Positions 12,901-22,100 of a stretch of DNA of 64,000 nucleotides are shown here, in pieces. The notes beneath the pieces are model-generated. The model had not been told where the DNA came from. It ran no database searches and worked only from the letters and a program-made list of their open reading frames with translations. The translations under genes were made by a program, and so were the position numbers. Numbering within the stretch: the stretch's first letter is position 1; each line of letters opens with the position of its first letter. This DNA is from Aptenodytes patagonicus (taxonomy: Eukaryota; Chordata; Aves; Sphenisciformes; Spheniscidae): positions 127,594,294 to 127,658,293 of the forward strand of contig NC_134949.1 in the NCBI RefSeq assembly GCF_965638725.1, given 5' to 3'.

Positions 12901-15900
12901 CACTAAAATCTTGAGGCTCAGCCTGTCTACCTCCACAAAGTGAAGAAGCAGCTTTCACTATCAACTTGTATAAGGGTGCAATTTCATATTTTTTTTGCTT
13001 ATCCAAACAGGAAACACATAACTTTACCACTGCAGTGGTCAATCAGGCTCTGGGAAGAAGTGGCATTTGCTCCTGAGATAGACAGCAGACTCAAGAGCAG
13101 AACAGGCATTGGGCACAACAAAAGAAGAGGAAGCCCACATTGCAGGCGTGAGGTGGACTCATTCTCATCCACGCTATAGGTCACATCAGGAGATTTTCTG
13201 GACTGGGGATCTAATCTCAAAGCTCTGGGAGGTGGAGAACTGAGTACAATTACGATGAATGCCAACGAGTGATGGAATTCCAATTCTACTGATCCAAATG
13301 CTAGATCAATGTTAAATGCAATTTTTAACATTTCCCCAGTGGACTGAGTTCCACTAAACATATGCATAATAACACAGAAAATTTGTTGGAGCTATTTTTC
13401 TAAGATTCCTGGAGCCAAACACTCTTCCTGAGGAGGGTAGTAAGAACAAAATGGACCTTTCTTTTTGAAACGAACAATTACCCTGGCAAAAGCCTTAGTG
13501 AAGACCCTGACACCAGCCTGAAAAGTACATGTTGGTTGCATTGACCGTTGCAAGCTCAGATCTCAGACACCACCTATGGGATGCTCCATAGCAAATGGGT
13601 ATCCTATTGACCTAGATATACAAGTGAAACATGCAAAGATCTCAAGGTTTCTCAAAGCTATTCAAGAGTCCATCAGTCTCACAACTGAATGCGCCAGAGG
13701 TGTTGAAGGTCTCTGACTATAATCTGCACTTCTTGAGGAGCATGAGAACCTGCTAACCACTCCATGTTTACAATACTTAGAAAACTGCAATACCTGATCG
13801 AAGTCTAGAGAAATGTACAAATCGCCCATTAGACTTCTGTAAGAACAACGTGAAAAAAAAATCTCTAGTAGCTGCCAGGACTCCTGTAAGCTTCATATGC
13901 CAACACCAAGAGACTGTATTTAGTAAACAGCACCAGAGAGCTCACCAATCTGAGACTGAAGACTGCTTGCGTCCCTGTGATGTCCAACCTTTTGTGAACT
14001 GTATGCTCCAAAGCCTCCTTTCAGTCTGCCTTATTGCACACTGCAGAGGTAGGAGCAGATTGGAGTAGCAAAAATCACCACTTGACTTGTCCAGCTGTAG
14101 GGGCAAACAATGGCAAGAGCCTGAATATTCATATGACCTCATTAACTGCAAGAGAAATCTCCACTGCGGGGATATACTCAAAAGAGTTCAAAGGCTGACT
14201 CAGCTTCAGGTACTCCTCCAAGGAACCAAGAGAATGCTGGCCAGCCAGCAGAACATTTGAAAGAACGTCTTAAAATCCCCATGTTGATGCCACAAACCTG
14301 CTGCTGGAAGGCCCTGACAGTGTCTCCTTGATGCCTGGCACACAGAGCATAAGAAGGATCAGTGAGAGAAATCTTGAGACTGAGCACTGACAAAAGTAGG
14401 TAAACCAAGGATCTGACTAGTTGAGGATCTTGGAACACTTAATGCAACTGGAAACAGTCCTTGATGCCTTGCAATAGCATAAAGAGAACACTTCCAGATC
14501 CTATGTCACTTCTTGTGACATGGATGACGTCTCAATTGGCAGCAGGAGAGGTGGTACAGTCTTCTCATGTCTGTTAGGATTTGATGGCATGGAAGAATCT
14601 TTCCAAAGAGCGGACCATTGAGGCAGCTGGAAGCTCTGCCCCAATATATTACTTGATATCGGAGACAAGCCTTGAGGCTCTATCTTGCTCTTTCTTAGCT
14701 AGCTGTTGCAAATTAACTTTCAATTAACCACTTGATATTCTAGAAGAGATACTCTCTATAATCTGTCTCAGTGCTTGCCCTGTGCCTTTTCAGCCAAAAG
14801 CAACTCCTAGGAGAACAGGTGAATTGTACTGCTGCATGTAAGCTACAGGCTAGGGATGGAGCTAGGATGGACACAGATTTGGTCCTGATGGCATGTTGGG
14901 AGTGGTGCAATTGTTGAAAAAATAATGCACAGAGAATCATAACACTGAAAAACTGGACTTTGGGGACAGCAGTAGAAAGACCTTTATAACTGAGAGTCTT
15001 CAACTTTTTTTTTTTTTTTTATTATGAATATTTATGGCAATAAAAGCATACAAGCTAAAAAACAAGACAGGCTAAATACAACATTATTATTTCTTCCTCT
15101 AAATTTAACTTTTTATCCACAGCTATTTACCACATTTTTTGCTGTGCATCCAAAGTGACATTTTGAAAAACACAATGTTTTTGCCTTTTCTCAGAGAGGA
15201 ATCACTTCTTTCCCGATACAGCTTCCCTCACTGCCTGAACTAAGTATGTTTTTATCCACAGTAAAGTATTTTTAAAGATTAATTTGACATGTCTAATTAT
15301 TTCTAATGCAGTTTGTAATTTTCTTCATTACAAACACATTAATTTACTGAAGCAGTCATTGAACATCATAGTTTAATCTGGAATACCTCCACAAACTCTA
15401 CAACTATTCATAGGGGCATGACAGTTTGTTCTAAGTAGTCTTGGCAGAAACTGTAAGAGCTTGTAACATGGTACTACTCACTTGATTCAATAGCATCCAG
15501 TTTCTGGAACGTCCCCAGGATATCCCCATTTACTATTTTGGGTAAGAAATCCCGCAATTGCATAACCTCAGTTGTCAGCCTTTCCAAATCCCTCCTTCTA
15601 ACTTTAACAAATTCCTCTTTGGTCTCAGCCTTCTGAAATTTAAAACAAACAAACAAACAACCAAAAAAAAAACCCACACACAACAAACAACCAAAGACAC
15701 TGTTACAGCCTTGCAGTACTTTTCTGCTTGAACCCCTTCTCTCGGACAAAAATATTCCTCTGTATTACATCACTACAGAAATTCATAACCTTTTAAAAGA
15801 GAACTATCCAGTAATAAATAAACCCAAAAGTTTCTGAGATGGACTCTTCAACTGCAATCTGATTTTTGCCACTCTGGCCTAAAGCAAATCATATTACCTC

Positions 15901-18367
15901 TCTGCATCTGTTTCTTCACCTAAAACGTGCGCAATGTAACTCAGAATGCTGTAAAAATTAACATTCACATTTTAAAATGTGAGCAGCTATGCATATGCCA
16001 AGCTATTGTTTTGAGACTGCTGTAGAGGATACAGTAACTCAGTTTTTTAATTAACTCAAATATTTGCAAGACCCTCAGTCACCTTCCTAAATTGCAACAG
16101 CTCTTTTAGAAGAAATTGTATTTTTTCAAAAGAATTCATCTTTTGTGAGGAGCAAAAAATATTTGCAACTATTTGCAACCCAATACCACATAAAAGTAAT
16201 TTAATCCCGAGTTAAGACAAAAAATGTTTACCAGTTTCCTCTTCTGCCAAGATATTACTATAAAATTACTTCAATTCTACAGTCCAAGAAAATGTGCATT
16301 AATTTTAAAATTATAAATTTCTGTACCAAAAACCTCCTAAACTCCAATTTCTGATGTATGTACATGTGCACACTGCTGTGTCTTAAAAAGGCTACCATAT
16401 ACAGACTTAAAAAAGGTTTAACGTTCTTTGCCTAAAACATTAATCATATAATTCTGCTTTGTGAAAGCGTATTAGAACATATCTTTGTACTGTTTTGCAC
16501 TGCATTGAGAATGGTGCAGAAAAAATGAGATCCTTTATGTATCACATCTTATTCTAGAGGGAAGAGGGTACTACAGAACAACACAAGAAACTAATCTGCA
16601 GGTACAAAACATGCCGTCCCCCCAGTCTTCTCGAGTCCAGCTCCACAAGACAAATGGAGGTCATTATCACTGGTACAGAAAATGCTACCCTGGCATTTCT
16701 ATCCTTTCCAACCATTTCCTACAATTCTCTCTTTCTGCTTCCCTACTTCCTCAGGTTATACATTTCCTTTCAGTTTTGCTTCCTAGTCTACTTCTTTTCC
16801 AGCTGTCTTTTAAACCCAGACAGCTGTAGGGACAGAACAGGCTAGTTCCAGCCTTCCCGGTTCAGAGGCATCAGAGCTGCAATAAAGGTATGGAAGAAAG
16901 ATTTTACTTTGAACTTGAATTGTATGCTCTAAGCTGCATTTAGGAAGTGCTTATGGCAAAGTTGGTATGGCCAAGTACCACCACATTACATGATCCAAGA
17001 AAAATACAACTCATTTAGGTCTCAAGAAAGTATGGAATAAACACATGGCAACAGGACTCTACAGAAGAATACGATCTGCATGTCAGCAAACAGGAAGGAC
17101 AGAGACAATTCAGTATTGCTCAAAATTATGGAGCACAATTTGGTACAGGCATAAAAATACCTCTATTCAGTAGCAGAAGCTAAATTCAAATAGAATACAC
17201 TACTGAAGTACTGGATTGAGATATGAAAGATACAATAAGGAGAAAATTCTCAATTTATAGTTCTCACTGTAAGCACAGATCTTTGCAATACTGCAGTTCC
17301 AACAAACAAGTTTTATTTTCTCTGCTTAAGCAGCTCCTTGACATCTCCCCCCCACTACAATAGTATGTTAAAAGCTGTATTTGACAATGGAGAACAGCAG
17401 AATCATAGAATCATTAAGGTTGGAAAAGACCTCTAAGATCATCGAGTCCAACCATCGACCCAACACCACCATGCCCACTAAACCATGTCCCTAAGCGCCT
17501 CATCTACACGTCTTTTAAATACCTCCAGGGATGGGGACTCAACCACTTCCCTGGGCAGCCTGTTCCAATGTTTAACCACTCTTTCTGTAAAGAAATTTTT
17601 TCTGTCTAGCCCCTTACAGTAATGGCAGGTGACTGGATGTAGGAAATTTTACTTCAGTCCTCACAGATCTCTTGCACAACGGCCAAGTTACTCAGTTATG
17701 TACCTCAGCTCACCACCTGCACGATCTGAATCCCCCATCCCCTGCCTGGCAGGGGGCTGAACAAGGCAGAGATCCCAGCTGGCGATGAACACCCAGCAGA
17801 GAATCACAACCAGCCCCTTCTCCACTCTCCACCAGCCCAGGGCGCCTCCGACACTCCTCTACGCAGTCCCCACCACGCTCCCCCCCTACAAGGGGGAAGG
17901 TCCCTCATCCTCGCCTACAGGCGTATCACGAGCCAACACTGCGCGCAGGAGCCCACCCGAGCAGCCACCGCGGCCCCAGACGGTGAGCCCCAGGGGCCGA
18001 GCTCCTGCGTGCCTCGCACAGCCAGCTCCCCAGCGCTAGCCCTGCCCTGCCCGGCACTCCCCGTCCCCCCGCGGAGCTCCGCTGCGCAGGCCCCGCCATC
18101 GCCCCCTCAGGGGCCCACGAGGCCCAGGGGACAGCGCCGACCGCCACACAGGCCCCCCCCCCCCCCCTTCTTCTCCCTTTTCCTCCTCCTCCTCCGGGGA
18201 GCTGACCCCCCCGTGATGGGGTCCCCTCACGCCCCGACCCCGGGGCGGGCAGGGCGGCGGGCAGGGGCGGTCCGGCGGCCGGGCCGGGCCTAGCCCCACG
18301 CCCCCCGGGCCGAGCGGGCCGCGCGCGCTACCTGCGCGTCGCCAACGAGGCCGGCGCGGCGCCGCAT
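1439..18367 (-). CDS. HSF2BP: HSF2BP (MEILB2), 5' five coding exons, partial at the left edge
   Basis: Heat shock factor 2 binding protein, also called meiotic localizer of BRCA2. In vertebrates it binds BRCA2 and brings the recombinases to meiotic double-strand breaks. Coding exons on the minus strand: 18367-18332, 15632-15482, 10166-10063, 5925-5776 and 1577-1439. They total 580 nt, about 193 codons, and all junctions are GT-AG and in phase. The translation follows human HSF2BP closely: a KEEFVKV segment, then [10 protein letters not shown], an N-terminal coiled coil with QLKMDCEHF, then [19 protein letters not shown], a conserved [11 protein letters not shown] stretch that leads into the armadillo-like domain, and [10 protein letters not shown]. 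The remaining roughly 140 codons, most of the armadillo domain, should lie left of position 1; no matching exon was seen in 1-1438. The chosen ATG gives a 12-residue first exon, but the frame stays open upstream, so the exact start is inferred. The gene shares its promoter region with RRP1B. Confidence 0.93.
1578..5775. other. HSF2BP intron 4
   Basis: AT-rich intron with short poly-T runs. The only coding-like signal is an 85-nt segment at 1938-2022 on the minus strand, flanked by good splice sites and discussed as a separate entry. Open frames such as 2251-2697 show no recognisable protein similarity and are treated as chance. Confidence 0.6.
1938..2022 (-). other. Orphan exon-like segment inside HSF2BP intron 4
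   Basis: On the minus strand, a pyrimidine-containing acceptor (tggttttcttag) precedes 85 nt that are open in one frame and end at CAG|gtaagt, a textbook donor. The open frame reads [19 protein letters not shown] and onward to VVAQ. Its phase (needs one base on entry, exits in phase 0) does not fit between HSF2BP exons 4 and 5. Inserting it in the HSF2BP frame brings an in-frame stop, so it would be an alternative or NMD-type exon, a non-coding exon, or coincidence. Confidence 0.25.
5776..5925 (-). CDS. HSF2BP: HSF2BP coding exon 4
   Basis: Residues 98-147, exactly 50 codons, phase 0 at both ends. Begins after ctatttcag and ends GGA|gtaagt. Encodes [19 protein letters not shown] and the conserved [12 protein letters not shown] motif, almost identical to human. 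Confidence 0.96.
5926..10062. other. HSF2BP intron 3
   Basis: AT-rich intron with a pure GA dinucleotide run near 6.9 kb. No gene, RNA or recognisable transposon seen. Short open frames here have no similarity I can name. Confidence 0.6.
6919..6954. repeat. (GA)n microsatellite
   Basis: Uninterrupted GA dinucleotide run of about 18 units in HSF2BP intron 3; as a homopurine/homopyrimidine tract it is a likely length polymorphism. Confidence 0.95.
10063..10166 (-). CDS. HSF2BP: HSF2BP coding exon 3
   Basis: Residues 63-97. Begins after tatcacag, where the split codon gives Asn, and ends AAG|gtagat. Encodes [19 protein letters not shown], highly conserved coiled coil. It lies only about 420 bp from the left arm of the large inverted repeat in the preceding intron (10582-11034). 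Confidence 0.95.
10582..11034 (+). repeat. Left arm of a 453-bp inverted repeat
   Basis: The reverse complement of this segment is found at 11957-12409. Both arms are exactly 453 bp, every paired position checked sums to 22991, and both arms encode the same 98-residue open frame (10644-10940 here), so identity is at or near 100%. The outer boundary begins at GAATACCAAAATTGG. The sequence is AT-rich and the 98-residue frame resembles no known protein, so it is best read as non-coding. Confidence 0.95.
11035..11956. repeat. 922-bp spacer of the inverted repeat
   Basis: Single-copy sequence between the arms, less AT-rich than they are. It has no transposase-like open frame. It contains two copies of TCAAGTACTTAAGACT (11282-11297 and 11305-11320, period 23). 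The first bases after the left arm complete a small hairpin (AAGCTAACCAAAA). Confidence 0.8.
11957..12409 (-). repeat. Right arm of a 453-bp inverted repeat
   Basis: Reverse complement of 10582-11034, same length, no indel. Its minus strand carries the identical 98-residue open frame (12347 to 12051). The bases flanking the outer ends are A-rich on both sides (AAAAA left, AAAGG right); no clear target-site duplication is visible. Confidence 0.95.
15482..15632 (-). CDS. HSF2BP: HSF2BP coding exon 2
   Basis: Residues 13-62 plus one base. Begins after aaatttcag and ends at a|gtgagt. Encodes the conserved KEEFVKV and [16 protein letters not shown] segments, the start of the N-terminal helical/coiled-coil region. 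Near-match to the human protein. Confidence 0.95.
15633..18331. other. HSF2BP intron 1
   Basis: Mostly AT-rich, becoming CpG-rich from about 17.8 kb toward the promoter. Holds a CR1 3' fragment at 17.4 kb and a CAAA-type simple repeat just right of exon 2 (about 15643-15675). A C13-type homopolymer lies near 18152. Confidence 0.65.
17400..17610 (-). mobile_element. CR1 LINE 3' fragment
   Basis: On the plus strand it starts GAATCATAGAATCATTAAGG, the reverse complement of the CR1 3' end, followed by GGTTGGAAAAGACC and the usual CR1 block ending near the GGCAGCCTGTTCCAATG segment. About 210 bp, 5' truncated, no coding capacity. It sits in HSF2BP intron 1 in the same orientation as the gene. Confidence 0.93.
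18332..18367 (-). CDS. HSF2BP: HSF2BP coding exon 1 (12 codons)
   Basis: Encodes [12 protein letters not shown] and ends in phase 0 at a CAG|gtagcg donor. It lies inside the CpG island. The amino terminus is not conserved with human, where the first exon is also short and variable, so the call rests on position, phase and the in-frame join to exon 2. The reading frame is open for several hundred bases upstream, so a longer start cannot be excluded from sequence alone. Confidence 0.7.
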
Positions 18368-18605
18368 CGCAGCAACAGCCGCCGCCGGCCTCGTGGGAGG
18401 GAGTGAGGGCGGGAAGCGCGCGCCTCCGGCGTCACTGACCCCGCCCCTCGCGGTAGCCCCTCCCTCCCCGCGGGCGGGATGGGCGGGGCCCGGGGGCGTG
18501 TGGGTTGGGCGGGGCCTGGAGGCAGGGTCCGCCCCACCCGGAGCCACCCGGCACCTCCCTGGGCACGGACCGAGGCTCGGGCCCGGCTCGGCGGCGCCCA
18601 TGGCC

Positions 18606-18635
18606 GGGCAGGGCAGGGCAGGGCAGGGCTGAGGG
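18606..18635 (+). promoter_or_regulatory. G-quadruplex-forming motif in the divergent promoter
   Basis: Five consecutive GGG runs separated by CA dinucleotides, followed by a GGGG run. This is a canonical short-loop G4 pattern on the plus strand, between the two start codons. Folding and function are inferred from pattern only. Confidence 0.6.
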
Positions 18636-19033
18636 GAGCTGGAGGCCGGCCCTGCTGTGGTGTCGCTGGGGCAGGGGCTGGCGACCCCGGGGGGTGACAT
18701 GGGGTCCCGGGCCGCGGGCAGGGTGGGGGACCCTCGGGGGGCCCTCGGGGCCCGGGCAGACGCTTCCCTTGGTTGCTTCTGTCCCGTTCGTACCGATAGG
18801 TTTCCAAACTGAAACGGGGGGTGTTGAGATGGCACCTCCGCAACGCCTCCACCGGCCACCTCAGCTACCCGGCGGGGCGAGGCGGGGCCGCTCCCCTCCG
18901 CCACCGCCACGGCGCCCGCCCTGTGATGACGGCAAAGGCAGGCGACGGGGGTGTCGGTGACGCCATCAGGCGGCGCCCGGCTGTGCGCGGCGCGGACGGG
19001 ACGGGCCCGGACGGGACGGGCCGGGGACGGGCC

Positions 19034-19166
19034 ATGGCTCCCGCCGCCGTGCAGCCGCCCGAGATCCAGTTCGCGCAGCGGCTGGCCGCCAACGAGAAGC
19101 GCATCCGGGACCGCGCCGTGAAGAAGCTGCGGGGGTACATCAGCGTCCGGACCCAGCGCCCGGCCG
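19034..19166 (+). CDS. RRP1B: RRP1B exon 1 (coding part)
   Basis: Residues 1-44 plus one base. Encodes the conserved EIQFAQRLA and [10 protein letters not shown] segments that open the Nop52 domain. Donor G|gtaggg. Confidence 0.96.
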
Positions 19167-22100
19167 GTAGGGCCCGGCACGGCGGGGCGGCCCGGCACGG
19201 CCCGGCCCGGCGCTGCCCGGGGGCGGTGGGGCCGGCGGGGCTGTAGCGGCGGGGACCGGGATGGGGCCGGTGGCCGGGGCCGGCGCCGCCAGCGGTGCGG
19301 CGCGGGTGAAGCGGCGGCCCCGGCAGGCTGGCAGGGGGTGGGGAAGCACGTGTGGCGGAGAGCCGGGACCCGCCTCCTGGTGCCCGGCCTCGTCCGTCAC
19401 CGCGGGGCCGCCACCTGTGGGGGCTTCTGGGGTTTTTTTGGTTGGTTCTTTTCTTTCTTTTCTTTTCTCTTTTTTGTTATTTTTAGTTTTTTGCTTTTAG
19501 GCCTGTGTTTCATCACAGGAAGTATTTGCCGCGGTGACCCGGCGAGCGCCGAGCGCGCTGCCGGCAGCCCGTGGGGGAGCGGAGGGCCTTTCGCATCCGC
19601 GCCCGTAAAGTTTCCCCGCGGTCGCAGCGAGCAGGCTGGGGCGCGGCGCCGGCTCGGGGGGCTGGGGGACTCGGGGAGGGTCTGCTTGGCCCGGGGGGTT
19701 CTTGCTGGCGGCACTGACGTTGCCGGGATTGGAGCGGTGTAGCTCACGCGCTCATTCCTAGGAACGGGACGTAACGGCACTGAGCCGACCCGGACTGAAC
19801 CCACCCCGGTGTACGGAGCGTATAGTTTTATTCTCTGCTGTGCTGCCTGGTGAGGTGGTGGCTGCCCGTTTCCGTGACTGATGCTCCGGAGCACTGGGGG
19901 GAACTGAGGAATGCTCAGGAGTGTTTCAGCGCTTGTATAATTTCAGTCAGTTCTCTGTTACCTGTTCAGATTATCTGGGTTACCTGTTACCTCCACATTC
20001 ATGGTATCAAAAGCTTCTTTCCAACAAGGTTTATTATCCTACTTGGAGCTGTGTACTGCCGCCTTAGAGCCAAGAGTCCAGTGTATGGGCACTTCGGTGG
20101 TGTCCCTGGAGACAGCTTGTGTCTAGCCATGCCAGTCTGAAGCTGCCTGCAGCTGAAGGTGCCTCCTGTGCACCCTCTCCTCATGGATGCAGGTTATAGG
20201 AGGCTTACGAGGTCAGTCATAGCATTGTGTGAATGCGTGGATCTGGTTCAGTAAACCTTCCTGTTGGAGTGATAAGGAGCACGGTGCAGAGATGCCCAAG
20301 AGATTGTGTGATGTTTCTGGACTGCTTTTTCCAGCACCCTGTGTTGCAACCTGGACACAACACGGGAGAGAAACTGGTCATGAGCATTTGCAGGGCACTG
20401 TGTCTGACCTAGTAAACCTTCCTGCAGCATTTGGGAAAGTGGTGCTGAGCTTTATGCATACACACTCCTTTGGCTTTGAGGAAGCCAGCCTAGACCTGGC
20501 ACCCCAAGAGCTAAACTGAAACTGGAATGCTGGTTGAACCTGAGTCAATTCCTTGAAAAGACACTGGGGAATAGGTGTTGTTTCTTCCCTTTACCCTCGT
20601 CCCTTTCCAAATAGTATTTGACCCATTAGCCACATTTGACAGAGGGAAGAGCACATAAGAACAGCCGTACAGGGTCAGGCCAGAGGGTCAAATAGCCCAT
20701 TATCCCAGTTCTGACAGTTACCATAGATCTAGGGGATGCCTAGGGACTAGTAAGAACATGCGAGTGGACATTATATTCCTCCCAAGTACTGTCTAAGCCT
20801 CCAGCTATTTTTAGCTCTGGAGACTTCCCAAGGGGGACATGGCTTCTCTGTGTTCAGTAGTGCTCTGTGCATCTCATTGCAAAGTGCAGATTCCTTTAAA
20901 TTTGTGGAAGTAGCCTGCCAGATGGACAGGATTGCCCTAACCGAGGGAAAAGGTTGCAGGGTAAGCTAATGCCTTAAGATCTTGGGAAACCACCGCAGGG
21001 AAATTGTCGGTTGGGATGTGAACCTTTCGCATGTTAAGGCAGCCCACCACGAAATTCAAATGAGTAGGAAACAAGGGTGACTAATTTCCAGAGCTCTTAG
21101 ATTTACTTACTGTTACGTACTATTCAAGCTAGTAATATTAAAACAAAGATTAACTTCTTGGGACTTGGAGAGAAAGTGTTATGTTCAGGAGAGAGATTTT
21201 TTTAGTTATTTTATTAATCAGCAGTCTTCTATCCATCCAGCGTTCTGAGAGAGATGAGGCTCGCATGTTAGATAACCCAGCTAGATACCCTAACCTGAAC
21301 AGTGGAGAACCTGCTAACTTTTGAAAGGGGTGGTGGAGTTCACCTGACGTTCACCTCAGTCAAATGTTTCATAGGTAGGCAGGACTGCTCAGTACGGTCT
21401 GTGCAAAGGCTGAATTATGGGTCATGCTGGGGAAACGTCTTCGAAGAGCTAGAGCTTTTAATTTTCAACAAGAAGTTAAACTCTACAGAAGGAGCAGAAC
21501 TACTGAAGCTCTGAAGTCGTCGTGTGTGCAGATGAACTTGCATGAGCACGTTATTCCTTGGAAGTGGTCCTTTTTTTTCCTGTTAACTCGTTCTTCTTAA
21601 AATCCTTACCTTGAAAGAGAAAAAGAGCGTGCTGTACTGGGCTGATAATAGGAGGGTATCTTTATGGGGACAATCGGTAAATGATTTGGTAAAAGAATAG
21701 TAAATAAAAGTAACTTCTAGTAAACGAGGAAAGATTGCGGGTGGTTTCCTGTCTGACAGAGCTGCACTTACTTGGGCCCAGATCTAGAACGGATTTATGT
21801 GATTTCCACTGAAATGAGCCCATGTGGATCTGGTCCTTGGAGATTATCTAGAATAGGAAAAATTGCAACAGTTTTAATGATAGCAATGTCAAAACGGCAT
21901 AACTTCCAAACAGAAGTGCTAACAAGGCTTGCATTAATGTAGCACGTCATCAATGAGTGGTTGTAACATTACTAATCCAAGCTCCCACGCTGTAGATGGG
22001 GACAGAGTTACAATCCAAGCACTAAAACCAAAATCTTTCTCAAGGTATCTTTGAGGTAAAGAAGGCCTTCAGTTTTGTGCACTGTGGTTGCTAATACTAT

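Larger units (their letters stand above)
10167..15481. other. HSF2BP intron 2
   Basis: Contains the 453-bp inverted repeat and its spacer (10582-12409). From about 12.4 to 15.0 kb is a less AT-rich stretch that reads like degraded interspersed repeat or old retroposed sequence but matches no family I can name. A T18-type run near 15004-15022, with TTTATT beside it, could be the tail of a minus-strand retroposed copy; the source is not identifiable. Confidence 0.55.
17780..19420. promoter_or_regulatory. CpG island over the HSF2BP/RRP1B divergent promoter
   Basis: Very GC- and CpG-rich block covering the first exons of both genes. The start codons are 666 bp apart (18367 on minus, 19034 on plus). 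No TATA box is evident. Visible elements are repeated GGGCGGGG GC boxes near 18470-18520, TGACG half-sites near 18925 and 18956, and a YY1-like GCCATGGC at the RRP1B start codon. This is inferred to be a shared bidirectional promoter. Confidence 0.85.

Noticed and set aside
12999..13367. A 122-residue minus-strand open frame, considered as a retroviral or transposon remnant
   Set aside because: No polymerase, gag or transposase motif and no flanking terminal repeats were visible.
15003..15060. Poly-T run as the tail of a minus-strand processed pseudogene
   Set aside because: No gene-like sequence could be recognised to its right before HSF2BP exon 2; a simple T-run is as likely.
17780..19900. 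Many long open frames on both strands around the HSF2BP/RRP1B promoter
   Set aside because: CpG-island sequence lacks stop codons by composition; translations are Pro/Ala/Arg/Gly-rich without domains.
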